A program made the position numbers and the translations under genes. Positions 1 through 11,997 of a stretch of 64,000 bases of DNA are shown piece by piece. Numbering within the stretch: position 1 is the stretch's first letter; every line of letters starts with the position of its first letter. Source of the stretch: Prostheceraeus crozeri (taxonomy: Eukaryota > Platyhelminthes > Polycladida > Euryleptidae); assembly GCA_907163375.1 (NCBI GenBank), contig CAJQUW010003381.1:248001-312000 (forward strand), given 5' to 3'. The notes under the pieces were generated by a model, which worked only from the letters and a program-made list of their open reading frames with translations, was not told the DNA's origin and did not search any database.

Positions 1-967
1 AGATTCAAAGTACCTGTATTTACTATTCCAAAGCGCTTCTATCTTATCAGTGCCGAGGTGTTAGAAAATTATAGTTGAAACATTCCAATTATTGTTGAAC
101 TTCTACATCCGCTGATGGAAATTGATTTTTTCGTTTATACCCTGTTTAGCTATTGCGCCATTCTGGTCAAGTTTCCTGATTTCCAGTCGTCAAGAGAAAG
201 AAATCGACAGTTAAAACAAAGACTGATATTGGTTGGTTTCCGTTAGAGATTTCCTGTCTCTGTCTTCTCCTTTCTAATTATCACAGGCGTGTAAATCTGA
301 TTGATATTCTCCTGGCCAGCAGCTCTTTGGCTAATTGTATTTTTGCAATGAAATTTACTGAAGTGGAAGTCAGCAGTTATTGGGGACATGTAGTAGTTTG
401 TGGAATAGACCTGACCTTACTCAATGTGATAAAAGATTCTAAAATTTGACCATGTGAGATTCAACGGAGATGTCAATGTTTTTCCTACTTAACCGTTATT
501 AATTCATGAATGAGGAATAAATAAATTTGATGTAACTTTGATTTGTGTTGTAAAATTCATTCGTAATACTTGATAGCCACCAAAATTAGTGAAAACATTC
601 TTGTAGTCAGCACCGAGCAATCTCAAACAGGACTCGTTGACTCAAAGAAGGCGCAGTCAATTTCTAAATTCAATAGATTTTGTGTCGATTTTAGTCATTT
701 TGAAGAGAAAACCATCAACCTTCGTCTAACCTGCTGGTAAAGATATTTAAATGAAATGAAAATTTTTATTTTCTGTGAAATATGGATAAAATTGGAGGTA
801 GTCAATGGGATTAATGATTTGATGTGAATTAATGGAATGTGTTAGTTTTCCGTTCATAAACACTCATGCTTTTAGATTAGCACCTGCCACCACTGTATCA
901 TTATCTTCCTTTTCTTTTTACTGTCTTCCTGCCATAGGTTACAATGTTTTCAAATGATGTATTTATT
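1..967. other. Gene-free AT-rich DNA
   Basis: No open frame with recognisable protein character, RNA gene or clear repeat structure was found here. The stretch is ordinary AT-rich intergenic or intronic sequence leading into a SINE copy. Confidence 0.5.
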
Positions 968-1114
968 TAAATATATAGAGAGGACGACAACTATTAAGTC
1001 AATGCAAGACACCAACACCCTTGATTCCCCAACCGCACTCGCCCGACGTAGGAATCGAACCGAATTCCGCGGTGGAGACAAGCTCACACCTTCTTCACTA
1101 GACCACGCTGACAG
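968..1114 (-). repeat. tRNA-derived SINE, copy 1
   Basis: Read on the minus strand, this begins with a tRNA-like head: an A-box-like TGGTCTAGTGA and a B box GGTTCGATTCC, the two internal RNA polymerase III promoter blocks. A unique tail follows, containing AATCAAGGGTGTTG and TTGACTTAATAGTTGTC, then an AT-rich end. The same head and tail occur on the plus strand at 20183-20312, so this is a dispersed family and not a tRNA gene. It has no clear anticodon-arm or acceptor-stem fold. The two copies differ at many positions, so they are not recent insertions. Confidence 0.75.
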
Positions 1115-1604
1115 TTCGAAAGGAATGCGAGTGAAGACAGAAATCATATCTTAGTGATATTGACAGCTTATTGTCCTATTATTGTTGACATTTATTGTAG
1201 ATGTATTGATTTGATTAAAGTAACCTGCTTCTCATTGAAGCCATAAACGAATTTTATATTCATTGGATAGAAATGATTTTTGAAATCTGACGTTCCTTGA
1301 TGCAGTCCTCGATACTTAATAGTTATCTCACAGTTTTTCAGCTTGTCGATAACAAAGGTGGCAATCGGTGCTGGCGCAAAAAGGGTGCCACGTCGTAAAG
1401 TATACCGTAAAACAGGCAAATTCCAGCCACTTTTTTGGCTTCTTTTTGAATTTTCTGCTATATATTTCATATAGAGTACGAGTTATACCTTCATGAACTG
1501 CAAGTTTGGCTTTCTGAAGACAATCAAAATGAAAAATAGCTTGAACAATGAAATACGTGTATTTAAGAACAGCTTAGATACGGGTACTTCAAAAAACGAA
1601 AAAT
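1115..1604. other. Intergenic stretch, no supported gene
   Basis: A 92-codon open frame lies on the minus strand at 1192-1470. I do not recognise it and see no domain, signal peptide or repeat in it. It may be decayed mobile-element sequence. Nothing else is apparent. Confidence 0.4.
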
Positions 1605-1695
1605 GGGTAACCTCAGCCATCAACAGAAATTTTAGCAAAACGAACTGTTAGTAACTAAAACAACAATTCAACACGCAATACAAAGTCAACAACAG

Positions 1696-3237
1696 CTAAT
1701 TGAAGTTAGAGCACACAAAAAATACATCACTCGTTTCATTATTACAGGCTCCGCAGGTCCATATTCTGCAAGACGTGCATTGGACCCAGTCTGGTCCATT
1801 ATATCCTGCAAACGAAATTTTACACAATCCACATTCGTCATCCTCGTTGCAAGTTGAGCTGTCTTCATCCCCGTCCGCATGCGTTGAATCCACATTTGAC
1901 GTTGTGGCGACACTATGAGACGGGAGAATCAGTCGGCCAGCCGTCACTTTTGCCCCACGGGGTCTTCGTTGATTGGAAGTTTGACCGCGCATTTCTCGCA
2001 GCATCCCAATAAGGCTGAAATCCAGGTCACGTCTGATGGCTTCTTCGCCGTGGGTCTCGGACCTTATCAGGCGGCTCAGTGGAGCGTCTCGATTAATGGG
2101 GGAAAAGCCACACGCTCTGAATCCACTTATCAGATTCTGCTTTGAAGGACTCTCCACCATCCTCCACAACTGGAACAACATGACTCCGAACGACTGCTTC
2201 GGAATAGGCCCAGTTGCCCTGGACTCCCGACGGAAGTTCTGTAGGATGATCCTCCACTTGGCTTTCACAGTTCTGAACACAGCGACGTCAAGAGGTTGCA
2301 GAAGGTGGGTAGAGTTAGGTGGAAGAGCGATGAATTTCATGTTGTATGCAGCAGCCATTTCGATCACTTCAACAGAGAAATGTGCTGCTAAATTATCACC
2401 GATCACGAACTTTTCTCCGTGAAGATCCCTAACTGCAGGGATTAGAGTATCACGAAACCAGGCTGCGAAAGAGTCTTTATCAAACCATCCACTTTTCGAA
2501 CAGTTGAACACAGTTCCACGTGGTGCACCTTGCGTCCAAGTCTTGTAAACACTTTGCGATTTTTAGATGACGTAGGGCGGAAGAAGCTTTCCGTCAGCGG
2601 AACCGCAAAACATCAGTGAGATGTTGGTCTTTGAATGTTCCTGAACGATTTCGATGCGACGTGTTCCCCGCTTTGCAATCACTTTTTGAGAACCAGGATT
2701 ATCTGTCAGTGCGGTCTCGTCGTAGTTGAAGACATGAGAAGGAGAAGCTTCTGATAATCCACATTGCGACAGTTCATCGAAGAAAGCATTCACCGTTTCT
2801 GGTCGAAGTGATGACCTGCTGCGTTTGATATTGCATCCCTGACGAAGAATCAGATTGTGTCTGGTCATAAAAGAGTTCACCCAGTCACTTCCTGGTCGAT
2901 TATTTGTGAATCGCTCAACTTCACGACCTTTGGATGCTAGATATCGACAGACGAGGTCTTGAAGAAGTTGTATAGTCAGACCGAATCCCCACTTGGTAAT
3001 AGTCTGAATTGTTCGAGCGATGACTTGTTCTTCAGTTTGCGAAAGTTCTGTGGGTCTGCCAGGTCCCGCAACTATCTCATTCTTCTCTGATGCCTTGATA
3101 TGACTCTGTAGTGTTTCGCGATTGACATGATAAGCATCGGCAGCTTTTCTTTGTGACATTCGGTTTTCACGAACAGCGCTGACAGCTAACTGCATATCTT
3201 CATCCCTGTAGCTCTTGACGGTTTTCTTCGTGGCCAT
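1696..3237 (-). pseudogene. pogo/Tigger transposase with one in-frame stop
   Basis: This encodes a cut-and-paste transposase of the pogo (Tigger/Jerky) group. From the ATG at 3237 the N-terminus is a Psq/CENP-B-type helix-turn-helix (about residues 10-50, with QRKAADAYHVNRETL), followed by a CENP-B-like second DNA-binding region ending near residue 130. The DDE core shows FNYDETAL (Asp 173), VIGDNLAAH (second Asp) and PNSTHLLQPLDV (third Asp). The C-terminus has paired cysteines (CGLC, CTSC, CGAC) resembling the treble-clef or PHD-like tail of some invertebrate pogo proteins. A TAA at 2563-2565 interrupts codon 225 without changing frame, and the reading frame on both sides is otherwise open for 513 codons. 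The copy is therefore nearly intact but probably inactive. Confidence 0.85.
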
Positions 3238-3438
3238 CACTAACAGCAATCACACATTCGAATTTCACACGAAAGAAAATTCATTTACTTAATACGGAAT
3301 CAAATTAATTGATCGTCGTGACAGAGATCATGCGCAGGTGCAGGTGAGGACGCAAATCGATAAGACACGCGACTGTGTGCGACATAGATATCTGATTCAT
3401 CGCTTCATCGCTGGCAGCACAGTCGAATTAGCAACAAT

Positions 3439-3655
3439 GGGTAATGTCAGCCACCAACGATATTTACGATTTTTTTTCATTTTACGAATTACAAGCTCCG
3501 AAACCAACTGTAACTAATCCAATTGTTCTGAAATGTCAAAAATGAAATCAACAAAGAGTGTGAGCATCAGTTTTTAGGTAACTGTGAATGAAAAGAGTTT
3601 TTTGCACTTTTTTGATAAGTGGCTGACATTACCCCTGGTGGCTGACATTTGCCAG
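3439..3655. repeat. Clustered copies of the pogo end motif
   Basis: Three copies of a TGTCAGCCACC-type word lie within 220 bp: plus orientation at 3439-3458 and reverse complement at 3619-3635 and 3637-3655. The arrangement resembles terminal plus subterminal transposase-binding repeats at the promoter-side end of the pogo-like element. Confidence 0.45.
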
Positions 3656-3659
3656 TTTT

Positions 3660-6600
3660 CCGGTACATAAAACTGTCGATTTTCAGAGCTTCTACTCTGA
3701 ATATATTAATCGGCATCAGGATGCCGAATAGGTCTAGGTCTTAACGGATAGCGCAAGATTTAAATAAATCATCATGACAATTGTACACAACGTATTGCGA
3801 TTGAGCAAAGTGTATAAACGCATATGCAAAGTAATATTCATCAGTAAATTAAAATAATATAGTAATGTTTAACAATAATAATAATGTATCAGTAATAAAT
3901 TCAGGATGGTTGTCAAAAGGCTTCCAATAAGCTCTATGGAGAGTTGAAAGTTTGAATGGTCGTTTGTCTCAAGTATTTCTACTACGTCATCTTGGTTTTA
4001 TTGTTGTCATTTTTCGCTATTTCCATTTTCCCATCATTTGCGGGTATGTATTGGTACCTCTATCCACAGTTGCTCGTATCTTATTCGCAGGTGCTACCGT
4101 GATCAAACACAAGCAAATACGTGATACATGAAATAATTCTTGTGCTCTAAAAGCTCTCTTAAGTCGAATTTTATTCGTGAGCGTTTCAATTACGTAATAT
4201 TCCGTGTTTCCTATTGATCACTCCACGAACGCCTGGATTCGGATCTGGATCCGTTACATTTCCTAGTGTCTCTCATGCTCAGTGATTCTTTGAAGCAGAG
4301 GGAATTAAAACTTTTCCATGTTATTATTGGTATTGACCGATCACAAGGCCAATTTTGCTTGAAGCGAGAAAAGTGAAATTTGGTTTTCTTTCCGATCAAT
4401 CACAGGGAAGCCTCAACCAAATTAAGTGATTCAAACATTTCGCTGTGATCTTGTTTTGCTGCTTACAATGTATAGAGCCGTTAGTTTAGAGAGGTCATAG
4501 GCTTAATTGTAACTTAGTGCGAATTTGCATCAATAAGGAACTGCTAGTAGTCAGTCATAAGCCTGTTCTACCAGGGACATCTATGATTAGTATAAGATAT
4601 CTTAGGGACGTTCAATTCCCATACCATGTACTGGACTGGAGACCAGTAACTGATTAATGACGGTAGTTTGTGCATGTCTGGATCAAACCGTGAAACAAGT
4701 TGAAAACAATTATCCAATACTCTAATACTCGCATTCACACAAGGAATCTGTTGAATGACGATTCTGGACCCAGTCAGGAAGAGACTAAAGTGTTACAAAA
4801 GTGTTGTAAGCAACTGTCAATAGCAGCAGCAATATCAACTGCTAGTGATTGAAGTTGTTCACCGACGGCACGTAGCATCAATGGGTATTGGTGTGGATTC
4901 TGAACATTTTATACATGTTCATTTTTTTGTGCAGTTAGCAGGCTTATTGCAAAAAGATTTTCTGTCGAAAATCGATCCAGTAGTGTTTTTTTGGACTCTT
5001 TCTGGAAGATGTTTGATAATCTATTTTCTTTGCTACGTATAAAATCCGTATAAATTTGAATATGAAAATATTCTCGCATCACTGTGATAAAACTAGCCAT
5101 TAATTTTCGTTTAGTGATAATTGAGTAATTCAAGACCGGAAATAAATCACACATGTTATATAGCTTAATTGCTCTTGAATTCTGAATAAATTCCATCAGT
5201 GGTGCAAATTATTATACGTGAGGTTTCTTGATCAGACAATGGGAGAATCAGTGAAAATAGAAAGTCACAATTTATTTGAAATTGACCATCGATGATGTGC
5301 TTGCATGTGTATATGTACACAGCACAGATTCTTCCGCCAATTTCCAGGGTTGCCGTGGGTATGGGGATTCTGTGGAGATCCCCATGGGTACCCATAGGAA
5401 TGGGGATTGAGGCCATCCCCACAGCTCCCATAGCGCTTCTATGGGGATTCTGTGGGGATTCTGAAGATTTTTAACATTCACTAGAAGCAATCAGAACTGA
5501 CATCATATCACACAATCAACTTCGATGTTGAATTATAAAGTATCACGCAGCCTACTCATCTCACCACGCAAAATGCATGAAATATCAATGCTGATCATTT
5601 TCATATTAGCAACAAAAGTTCAATAATTTTGAATGACTTATATTGATAGTTCTAGGTGTGTCAAGGACGTCTGAAGTGGAAGAATTCTGGAAGTCTCCTT
5701 TACTGCAGAGCCGAATGCAGACTTACAAATATTTGCTCTAATAGTACAAATAGCTGATAAAATTATTTGTGATACAATTAAGCTTGCGTGATCAATGCGA
5801 TTAATCATTATTAACCTAGATTTTAAACTAATTGCGATATAGAAGACCTGTTGAGTCCAACCCACAAAGCAAGACACATGAAAATGTTGAATGATTTTCG
5901 TAGGATACATGAACAGTGTGATAAAGATTTCTCACAACAAATCATTCAACTGGAAGCCATCTACTCGCATTGCAGTCATATTTATAGTGAAAGCTCAGAT
6001 TTGCACCTGTCCACGACTTGTCATAACTTTCACTTTCATCTGATAGGCATCCTTAACTCCACACTTAAGTGAACCTCAATAAATGGTTCATTTAGCTGCA
6101 TTTCATCATCATACACAAATGGGTCAACATCCTCCCAACTCTTGTGCAATAATTCGGTGACATGAATGGTAGAGAATATCAGGATGATTTTCGTCGAAGT
6201 CTGTATTCATAATAGTAGATTATATTGATTCAAAGCTTTTTCCTTCACTACGTGTAGGCCTGTATAGTCGATTTCTACTGCGAAACAATTCTAGATTTGA
6301 GATGCATAAAGGCCAAACTCCCTTTGACATTTTACTTCTTTATCGGCATTAATGGAGATAGGATTATCAATGATTGCTACATTATATCAATTAACGAATA
6401 TTAAACGGGAATATTTACACATTTGAACATGGCATGATCCACTGAGCAAAAAAGCGATGGCTATAATACACATTGGTAGACCACAAACATATAGTGAAGG
6501 CCTACATAAGAATTTTTGAATGGTGACTTTTTTGTGATAAAGTGACCATTTTGAAGTACTGGCAGTGTAGCAACATATGAATATTTTTAATTTATGTTCA

Positions 6601-6900
6601 ACCCTGTCTTTGTATGTTGATGAACTTCCTATTATTTGAAAATAGCACCACTAAGCAACCAAGCGAATGAAAAACTCACATTGGGAACCCCAAATACCAA
6701 CTCACAGGACAGCCCAGGATTTTATTCTCTCAAATGGAACATGTGAAACTCGTATATAATCTATCAAAACAGCCAAGTACATGCACTTAAAATTATTTGC
6801 AGTAAAAATCGAGTCTTCAAGAAAAGCAGCTGACTGAAAATATTGTGGGGACATTTAGGTCCTTCAGGACTTAAACTAACAGCTAAAATGTCAATAGATA
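3660..6900. other. Gene-free stretch with one GGGGAT-rich repeat
   Basis: No convincing gene was found over about 3.2 kb. The only structured part is about 5345-5470, where ATGGGGATTCTGTGG and its complement (ATCCCCA) recur several times after a CAGGGTTGCC start that resembles a hAT terminus. The overlapping open frames there come from the repeat. Short frames near 4211-4399 and 5851-6072 have no recognisable features. Confidence 0.4.
5345..5470. repeat. Imperfect GGGGATTCTGTGG inverted/direct repeats
   Basis: The word TATGGGGATTCTGTGG occurs near 5363 and near 5440, with ATCCCCATGGGTACCCATAG and GGCCATCCCCACAG between them, so the segment can fold back on itself. The start CAGGGTTGCC resembles hAT-type termini, but no matching right end was seen. 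Confidence 0.4.
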
Positions 6901-6902
6901 TA

Positions 6903-8376
6903 CAGGGTGGCGCACGAGTGTATTAACAGTTAAGCAAAAGACGCTATTCTAAATTGGAAGGCCATAGAAATTTATTTTGATAATTATATCTACAAATGGG
7001 CAAACTTACATCTTCTCATGCGTGTGCTCAAATTGCTCACCATTTATATCAATGCATTCTTGACAACGGGATGCAACACTTCTGCAAATTTTGGAACACA
7101 AGTCTCTGTTGAAGTTGGCAAAAGATTCAGTTATAAATTGTCTAAGGTCGGCGATATTTTTGGGTCCTCTTGAAAATACATCATCTTTAATAATTCCCCA
7201 CACACTAAAATCCATAGGCGTCAGATCTGGTGAACGTGGTGGGTATTCAATGGCTCCACGCCTACCCATCCATCTGTTGGGGAAGCACTGATCAAGGTAT
7301 TCACGGACCGCTTTGGCGAAATGGGGTGGTGCACCATCTTGCATAAAAAATAAACTATCAAAATCGTGTCGGTTCCTCAAGTTTGGAACAATGGTTGTTT
7401 GCAGACGATTTAGATAATTTTGTCCATTCACTGTACCTTCGAAAAATTCTGGTCCAACAATTCCAGTTGACGATATCCTGGCCCATACTGTAATGCCAGG
7501 TTGGTTCAGCTGCGATTCAAGTTTGTTACAAGGATTCTCTGTGTCCCAATAAACGCAGTTATGTCTGTTTACTCCACCAGATAATTTAAACTGTGCTTCG
7601 TCACTCCAAAATATCAAATCCATGAATTCTGGATTGTTATGACATTCATTAACAAACAATTCGCAAAATTGCAAGCGCCTATCGGTATCGTCTTCTAATA
7701 AACCATGCACCAAATGTGGTCTGTAGGGCTTCATCTCTAGGTCATGTAAAATTCTTTGCAGTGATCTTCGGCTTATTCCCAGTTCATTACTGCGACGTCT
7801 TGTTGATAATTTAGGATTTTCCACAACAGATTGTGCAACTAGATTTTGATTAATATCCGTGTTTACCGTTGCTTGGTGCTTCCGCGGTAGGTCAGAAATT
7901 TGACCACTCGCCTCAAATTTATCTCTTAAGTTATAAATAGCTTGACGTGATGGTGGATCAGATTCGAATGTTGCACCCCATGAATTGTTGTTTTGGGTTG
8001 GTTTTTTGGGTTTTTTTGGTTTTTTGAATTGCACCCCACGTTGTGCGTTTTCATGTTTCCAGTAACATTTTAAGATAAACTTTCTTTCATCAAACGTCAG
8101 TGTGCACTGCGGCATGATTGAAAAAAATGAACTGAATGCGTAATTCGTCAAACAGTGAAAGGTAGACGGGTAGGTTGCAGCGATCTCTGCTAGCTAAACT
8201 GGTCTGTGAGTTTAACTCACATCCGAAGCCTGGCTTGTAGAAGTGATTCCTGCAACAGATCGATAAAGACATGCAGCTGCCTCTGCATAGCATAGGCTGC
8301 TAACTTAGTAAGAAGAATCAATGCATGAGGTTAAGTGCTGGGTACTCTACTGTTAATACACTCGTGCGCCACCCTG
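6903..8376 (-). mobile_element. Complete Tc1/mariner-type transposon with perfect TIRs
   Basis: The element runs from CAGGGTGGCGCACGAGTG to the exact reverse complement. The 27-bp terminal repeats are identical and are flanked on both sides by TA (6901-6902 and 8377-8378), the target duplication expected for this superfamily. A single uninterrupted transposase gene fills most of the interior on the minus strand. The total length of about 1.47 kb is normal for an autonomous mariner-type element. Perfect TIRs and an open frame suggest recent insertion and possible activity. Confidence 0.93.
7006..8115 (-). CDS. Tc1/mariner-superfamily transposase
   Basis: This is a 369-residue cut-and-paste transposase starting at ATG 8115. 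The frame continues 12 codons further upstream without an ATG, so 8115 is the natural start. The N-terminal half is a bipartite helix-turn-helix region (about residues 55-125). The catalytic triad is visible as FWSDEAQF (Asp 172), FMQDGAPPHF (Asp 260) and PPRSPDLTPMDF (Asp 297), with 36 residues between the second and third acid. It is therefore a DDD rather than DDE member. Residues 31-39 form a lysine/proline run (KKPKKPKKP) in the N-terminal region, which may be a repeat expansion. The gene lies wholly between perfect terminal repeats. I see no stop, frameshift or lost catalytic residue. Confidence 0.92.
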   Translation of the reverse strand: MPQCTLTFDERKFILKCYWKHENAQRGVQFKKPKKPKKPTQNNNSWGATFESDPPSRQAIYNLRDKFEASGQISDLPRKHQATVNTDINQNLVAQSVVENPKLSTRRRSNELGISRRSLQRILHDLEMKPYRPHLVHGLLEDDTDRRLQFCELFVNECHNNPEFMDLIFWSDEAQFKLSGGVNRHNCVYWDTENPCNKLESQLNQPGITVWARISSTGIVGPEFFEGTVNGQNYLNRLQTTIVPNLRNRHDFDSLFFMQDGAPPHFAKAVREYLDQCFPNRWMGRRGAIEYPPRSPDLTPMDFSVWGIIKDDVFSRGPKNIADLRQFITESFANFNRDLCSKICRSVASRCQECIDINGEQFEHTHEKM

Positions 8377-8483
8377 TATTGATAAATATTCATGCTTGCT
8401 TTTGTGAATCATGCTGTACTTAATCATGCACGATTGTCTACAGCGAGGAATTTAAATATAGTTCTTTTGAAATGAGTGTGTAG

Positions 8484-8505
8484 GTAAGTAAGTAAGTAAG
8501 TAAGC
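8484..8505 (-). repeat. (GTAA)n tail of the LINE
   Basis: About five tandem GTAA units lie directly beyond the 3' end of ORF2 and its short 3' UTR (minus-strand orientation). This is consistent with the tail at which reverse transcription of CR1/L2-type LINEs is primed. Confidence 0.6.
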
Positions 8506-8576
8506 GTTTATTCTTAAGTAAATAGAAATCATCATACAAACGCATCACATAGATTCACCAATTCCGTTCAATGTCA

Positions 8577-11225
8577 TCATGTACTTTTCAAAGAATTCTT
8601 CAAACGTACTATTACAGGTAAAAAAGTATTCGAAAATTTTTCGGTACGCGTGTAAGGCATTTCATACTTATTACAATACAACAGTTTTCTTGGTAAAATA
8701 TCACGAAGGATGTGAGTCGGTGTTGATTCCATTGTCTCATAAATCGTCAATGCTGCTTGAAAACGTCTTTCTTTTAGAGATTCACTTGAACAACTGCACA
8801 GTCTGTCGACACATTTGCCATCAGGTGTCCAATACATGATTCTATGTACACGATTTTCAATTCTCTGAATAAGGTGACTTTGTTTTTTGTTAATGCCAAC
8901 GAATACAGGACTTGCATACTCAAAAAGAGAACGAATCAATGCTGTATACACTACATGGAGATCACATGGAGATAAAAGAGGCTTGAGGTGTCTAATGACA
9001 TGAATACACCGACAGGCTTTCGTTTTCAGATGTTTGAAATGTTCTTTCCAGCTAAGGTCCTCTGACAATGTAACACCAAGGAGCTTCATCTTGTGAACTT
9101 GCTGTATTGGAAGCGATCTCTGTAAGAAAACAGGATACCGAGTAATCAACAACACCTTAGATTTTGCGGTGTTTAGTCTCATCTGATTGTTTTCGCACCA
9201 TATATTCAAATTGGCAGTTTCATTAACGATCAATCCTGTAAGCGCTTTTGGTTTTTCTGATGTTAGGGGAATTATGAGTGTGAAATCATCTGCATATTTC
9301 ACAACTTCTGTGGATGGTGAAGAACTACAGAAGGTTCCGATAAAAGCAGCAAATATCATCGGTCCCAAGACGGAGCCCTGGGGCACACCAGTCCTCATTT
9401 GAATGGCTTCAGATTTCAAGTTCATTATTTTGAGACGTGCTGAGCGATCACAAAAATATTACCTGAGCCAAACCAGAAATCCATTTGGGAAGCCCAACTC
9501 ATGAAACCTTTCTAAAACAAGGCGATGATTAATACAGTCAAATGCATTACATAAGTCGTAGCTCAAGATAGCACTGCCAAAATATTTTCGCTCATCAAAG
9601 AACTTAGATGCTGTGTGAACTGTGCGTATCAACGCCGTTGTAGTTGATGCACCGGGTCTAAAACCATGCTGAGTCTGTCCGAATGCGTCGAGAAAAATAG
9701 ATTTCGTTTTTCGTAGGATAAGTTTCTCCATTATCTTTGCTGGTGTTGACAGAAGACTTAGGTAACGCATTTTCTCCGTACTCGGTGGGTTAGTTTTTAG
9801 AACTGGCACAAGTATTGTACATTTCCATTCTTGTGGTATTGTGCGATTTTTAATTGATTGGTTTATAATCATTGACAATGGCGCTGACAGAATTTCAGCC
9901 AATTCCTTATAAGTTCTGGTTGGCATGGTATCTCCACTGGCTTTACTGGTATTAACGATCCGTAGACTTTCCAAAACCTCCTTGGGTGAAATAGATGCAG
10001 TCCAATCATCGTCAAGAGTATCAAATGTTGACACAGGGTTCGAAATATCACTGCTATTATACGAGGAAGAAACTTTTGAAACCAAATGCTCCAATAAACT
10101 TTCAACTGACTCATGATCTGGAGTTAGTTTTAGTAAAGGATCGTGCTGATTTTTCCGTTGATTTGGAGCCAACCTCCACATTCCTTTTGCTGACGACTTG
10201 CATTTTTCTGCCCATATCTTCTTTGCTCGAGCCACTTCCACTTTCACTTTCGCTTTCAAATGGTTATATAAACTCCAATTTTGCGCTCTGTAGGCCGCCC
10301 AACGATCATTTATCAACTTCTTCGTCAATGGAGTCATCCATTCCTTATCCGATCGCGTTATTGGGACATATGTGGATGGGAGACATATTTCTATCAAATA
10401 AGATAGCTGCTCTTGAAAGGCATACCACTGAGAGTCCACGTTATCGAAAGAATCCAATAATGAGACCCAATTAACTTGAGAAACCACATGAAACAGATAG
10501 GCCAAGTTAGACTGTCGAAAATCATAATCTTTGTGAAGCTTTATGGAATTATGAATGTCAGTTGGAACCAAGTTCTTTGGTGAACAAGTCAACATAAGAT
10601 GATCTGCTGTGGCAATAGGGGAATCATAGACTATACAATTGGTGTCGTAAATATCAGAAAGATCTTTAGAAACAACAATATGATCAAGTACATTACTCTT
10701 CCGTGTAGGCTTCTGAACAAGATCCACAAAATCCAACTCATCACATAAGTTTCCGATCTTAAAATGATTAAAATCGCCGACAATAATAGCACCATACGAA
10801 GGCTTTGTACACAATAAATCGTCAATGATACGAAGTATTAAAGTGTGCACATCAAAGAGAACATTTGATTTACAATGAGGTGGTATGTAAATACATAGAA
10901 GAAACATCTTCAGAGTAGAAATATCAATGACAAGAAGGTCATTTATGACGGCATACGTATGGGTTACATCAACAAATGAATATGATGAATGTAAATATAT
11001 CGCTACTCCACCTCCTCTACGATATGACCGATCAGATCTGCACGTGTAAAAATCAGGTATGCTCACGAGAGAAGTCTACATTAGAGTTCAACCATGTTTC
11101 TGTCAAACATACAATCGATGCCTTCTTTAAATGCACACATAGTATCAGTTCATCTATTTTGGGCAACAGTGATTGTACATTGAGTAAACAAATGACAGGG
11201 TATGAAGTCTCATTGCCACTTTTTA
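8577..11225 (-). pseudogene. LINE ORF2: AP-endonuclease and reverse transcriptase, broken
   Basis: This encoded the endonuclease/reverse transcriptase polyprotein of a CR1-like LINE. The N-terminal AP-type endonuclease has LTETWL (another frame, about 11085-11130), IIVGDFNHF, LDHIVVSKDL and ATADHLML. The reverse transcriptase follows: the first catalytic block LSYDLCNAFD, then TGVPQGSVLGP and KYADDFTLII (the YADD box). A C-terminal region after about 8900 has no RNase H motif. Breaks seen are a frameshift near 11058 between LTETWL and the rest of the endonuclease, and an in-frame TAA at 9459-9461 between the two RT blocks. The acidic RT residues are preserved, so the damage is recent or light. 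Confidence 0.85.
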
Positions 11226-11295
11226 AAACCCTAACTGAAAATTTTTGCTGTTAGAGTCAGTTTCCACAATTTTGCCGTTTCGAATAAAGACATTT

Positions 11296-11997
11296 TCACC
11301 GTTTTCGCGTCTTTTCTTTAGCTCTTGTCTTAGTTTGTGGTTCAGTTCTCTTTCCATACGTGTTTGATCTGGCTTTATGAAGACATCTTTGAAAGTGTTG
11401 CTGTTTTTTAACTTGCAAGAGTTTGGAGTTGCGAAGTATAGCGCTACGCATCACTGGATTTGGACATCCTAATCGTATCAGACGTGGCTTTGCTCCACCT
11501 CGTGTAATAGATCCGATTCGAGAGCAATCAGATACCTTAAACTTTTCACATTCAAGAGTTTCTATAATTTCTTCAACCTTTTTCATATCAGAAACTGTAC
11601 GTTCAGATAATGTGTTTACAGGATCTTCAGGTACGCCAGAGATTATGAGGTAATCACGTTTCTGAAACCTTTGTACTGCTTCGTTAATTATTTCTTCACT
11701 GTCTGGCCTAATAGCAACACTCGAATGATACTCGTTAAGTATATCGTGAACCTGCTCCAATTTCTCGCATTTATTTTGCAGCTGTTCGTATTTTTCTTTC
11801 AGATCTTCATAGCTCAAGATCAAAATATCCAACTTCTGGCTCAAAGGCTGAATGTGCTTTCGAAGCTGTGCCTCTAGGCCTGCATCCTGTCGATGCAGTC
11901 CTGAAGTATCAGACTTTGTTGACATTTCTGCATATTTGGCAAAGAATGATCGGTATGAGTGACTTCGCAGCGCATTTGCATCAAAGAAGACAGACAT
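11296..11997 (-). CDS. LINE ORF1: coiled-coil RNA-binding protein
   Basis: The open frame has 233 codons from ATG 11997. Residues about 35-90 form a heptad-rich coiled coil (for example ILSYEDLKEKYEQLQNKCEK). A segment YLIISGVPEDP to about residue 200 resembles the RRM-like nucleic-acid-binding domain of LINE ORF1 proteins, including SRIGSITRGGAKPRLIRL. The C-terminus is strongly basic. The protein would coat LINE RNA in the retrotransposition particle. No zinc knuckle or esterase domain is visible. The gene lies about 70 bp upstream of the recognisable start of ORF2 and is intact. A shorter start at the internal MSTKSD is possible. Confidence 0.75.
   Translation of the reverse strand: MSVFFDANALRSHSYRSFFAKYAEMSTKSDTSGLHRQDAGLEAQLRKHIQPLSQKLDILILSYEDLKEKYEQLQNKCEKLEQVHDILNEYHSSVAIRPDSEEIINEAVQRFQKRDYLIISGVPEDPVNTLSERTVSDMKKVEEIIETLECEKFKVSDCSRIGSITRGGAKPRLIRLGCPNPVMRSAILRNSKLLQVKKQQHFQRCLHKARSNTYGKRTEPQTKTRAKEKTRKR

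Larger units (their letters stand above)
1605..3655 (-). mobile_element. pogo/Tigger-like DNA transposon, degenerate
   Basis: The element surrounds a pogo-type transposase gene on the minus strand. A 20-bp word with core GGTAACCTCAGCC lies at 1605-1624, just past the 3' end of the gene. Related words (GGTAATGTCAGCC) lie at 3439-3458 in direct orientation and at 3619-3635 in inverse orientation (GGCTGACATTACC). A further copy of GTGGCTGACATTTGCC ends near 3655. The outer inverted pair is the best candidate for the terminal repeats. Exact ends and the expected TA target duplication could not be fixed by eye. Confidence 0.5.

Noticed and set aside
5165..5490. Several overlapping ORFs on both strands
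   Set aside because: They arise from the GGGGATTCTGTGG inverted/direct repeats; no domain or start context supports any of them.
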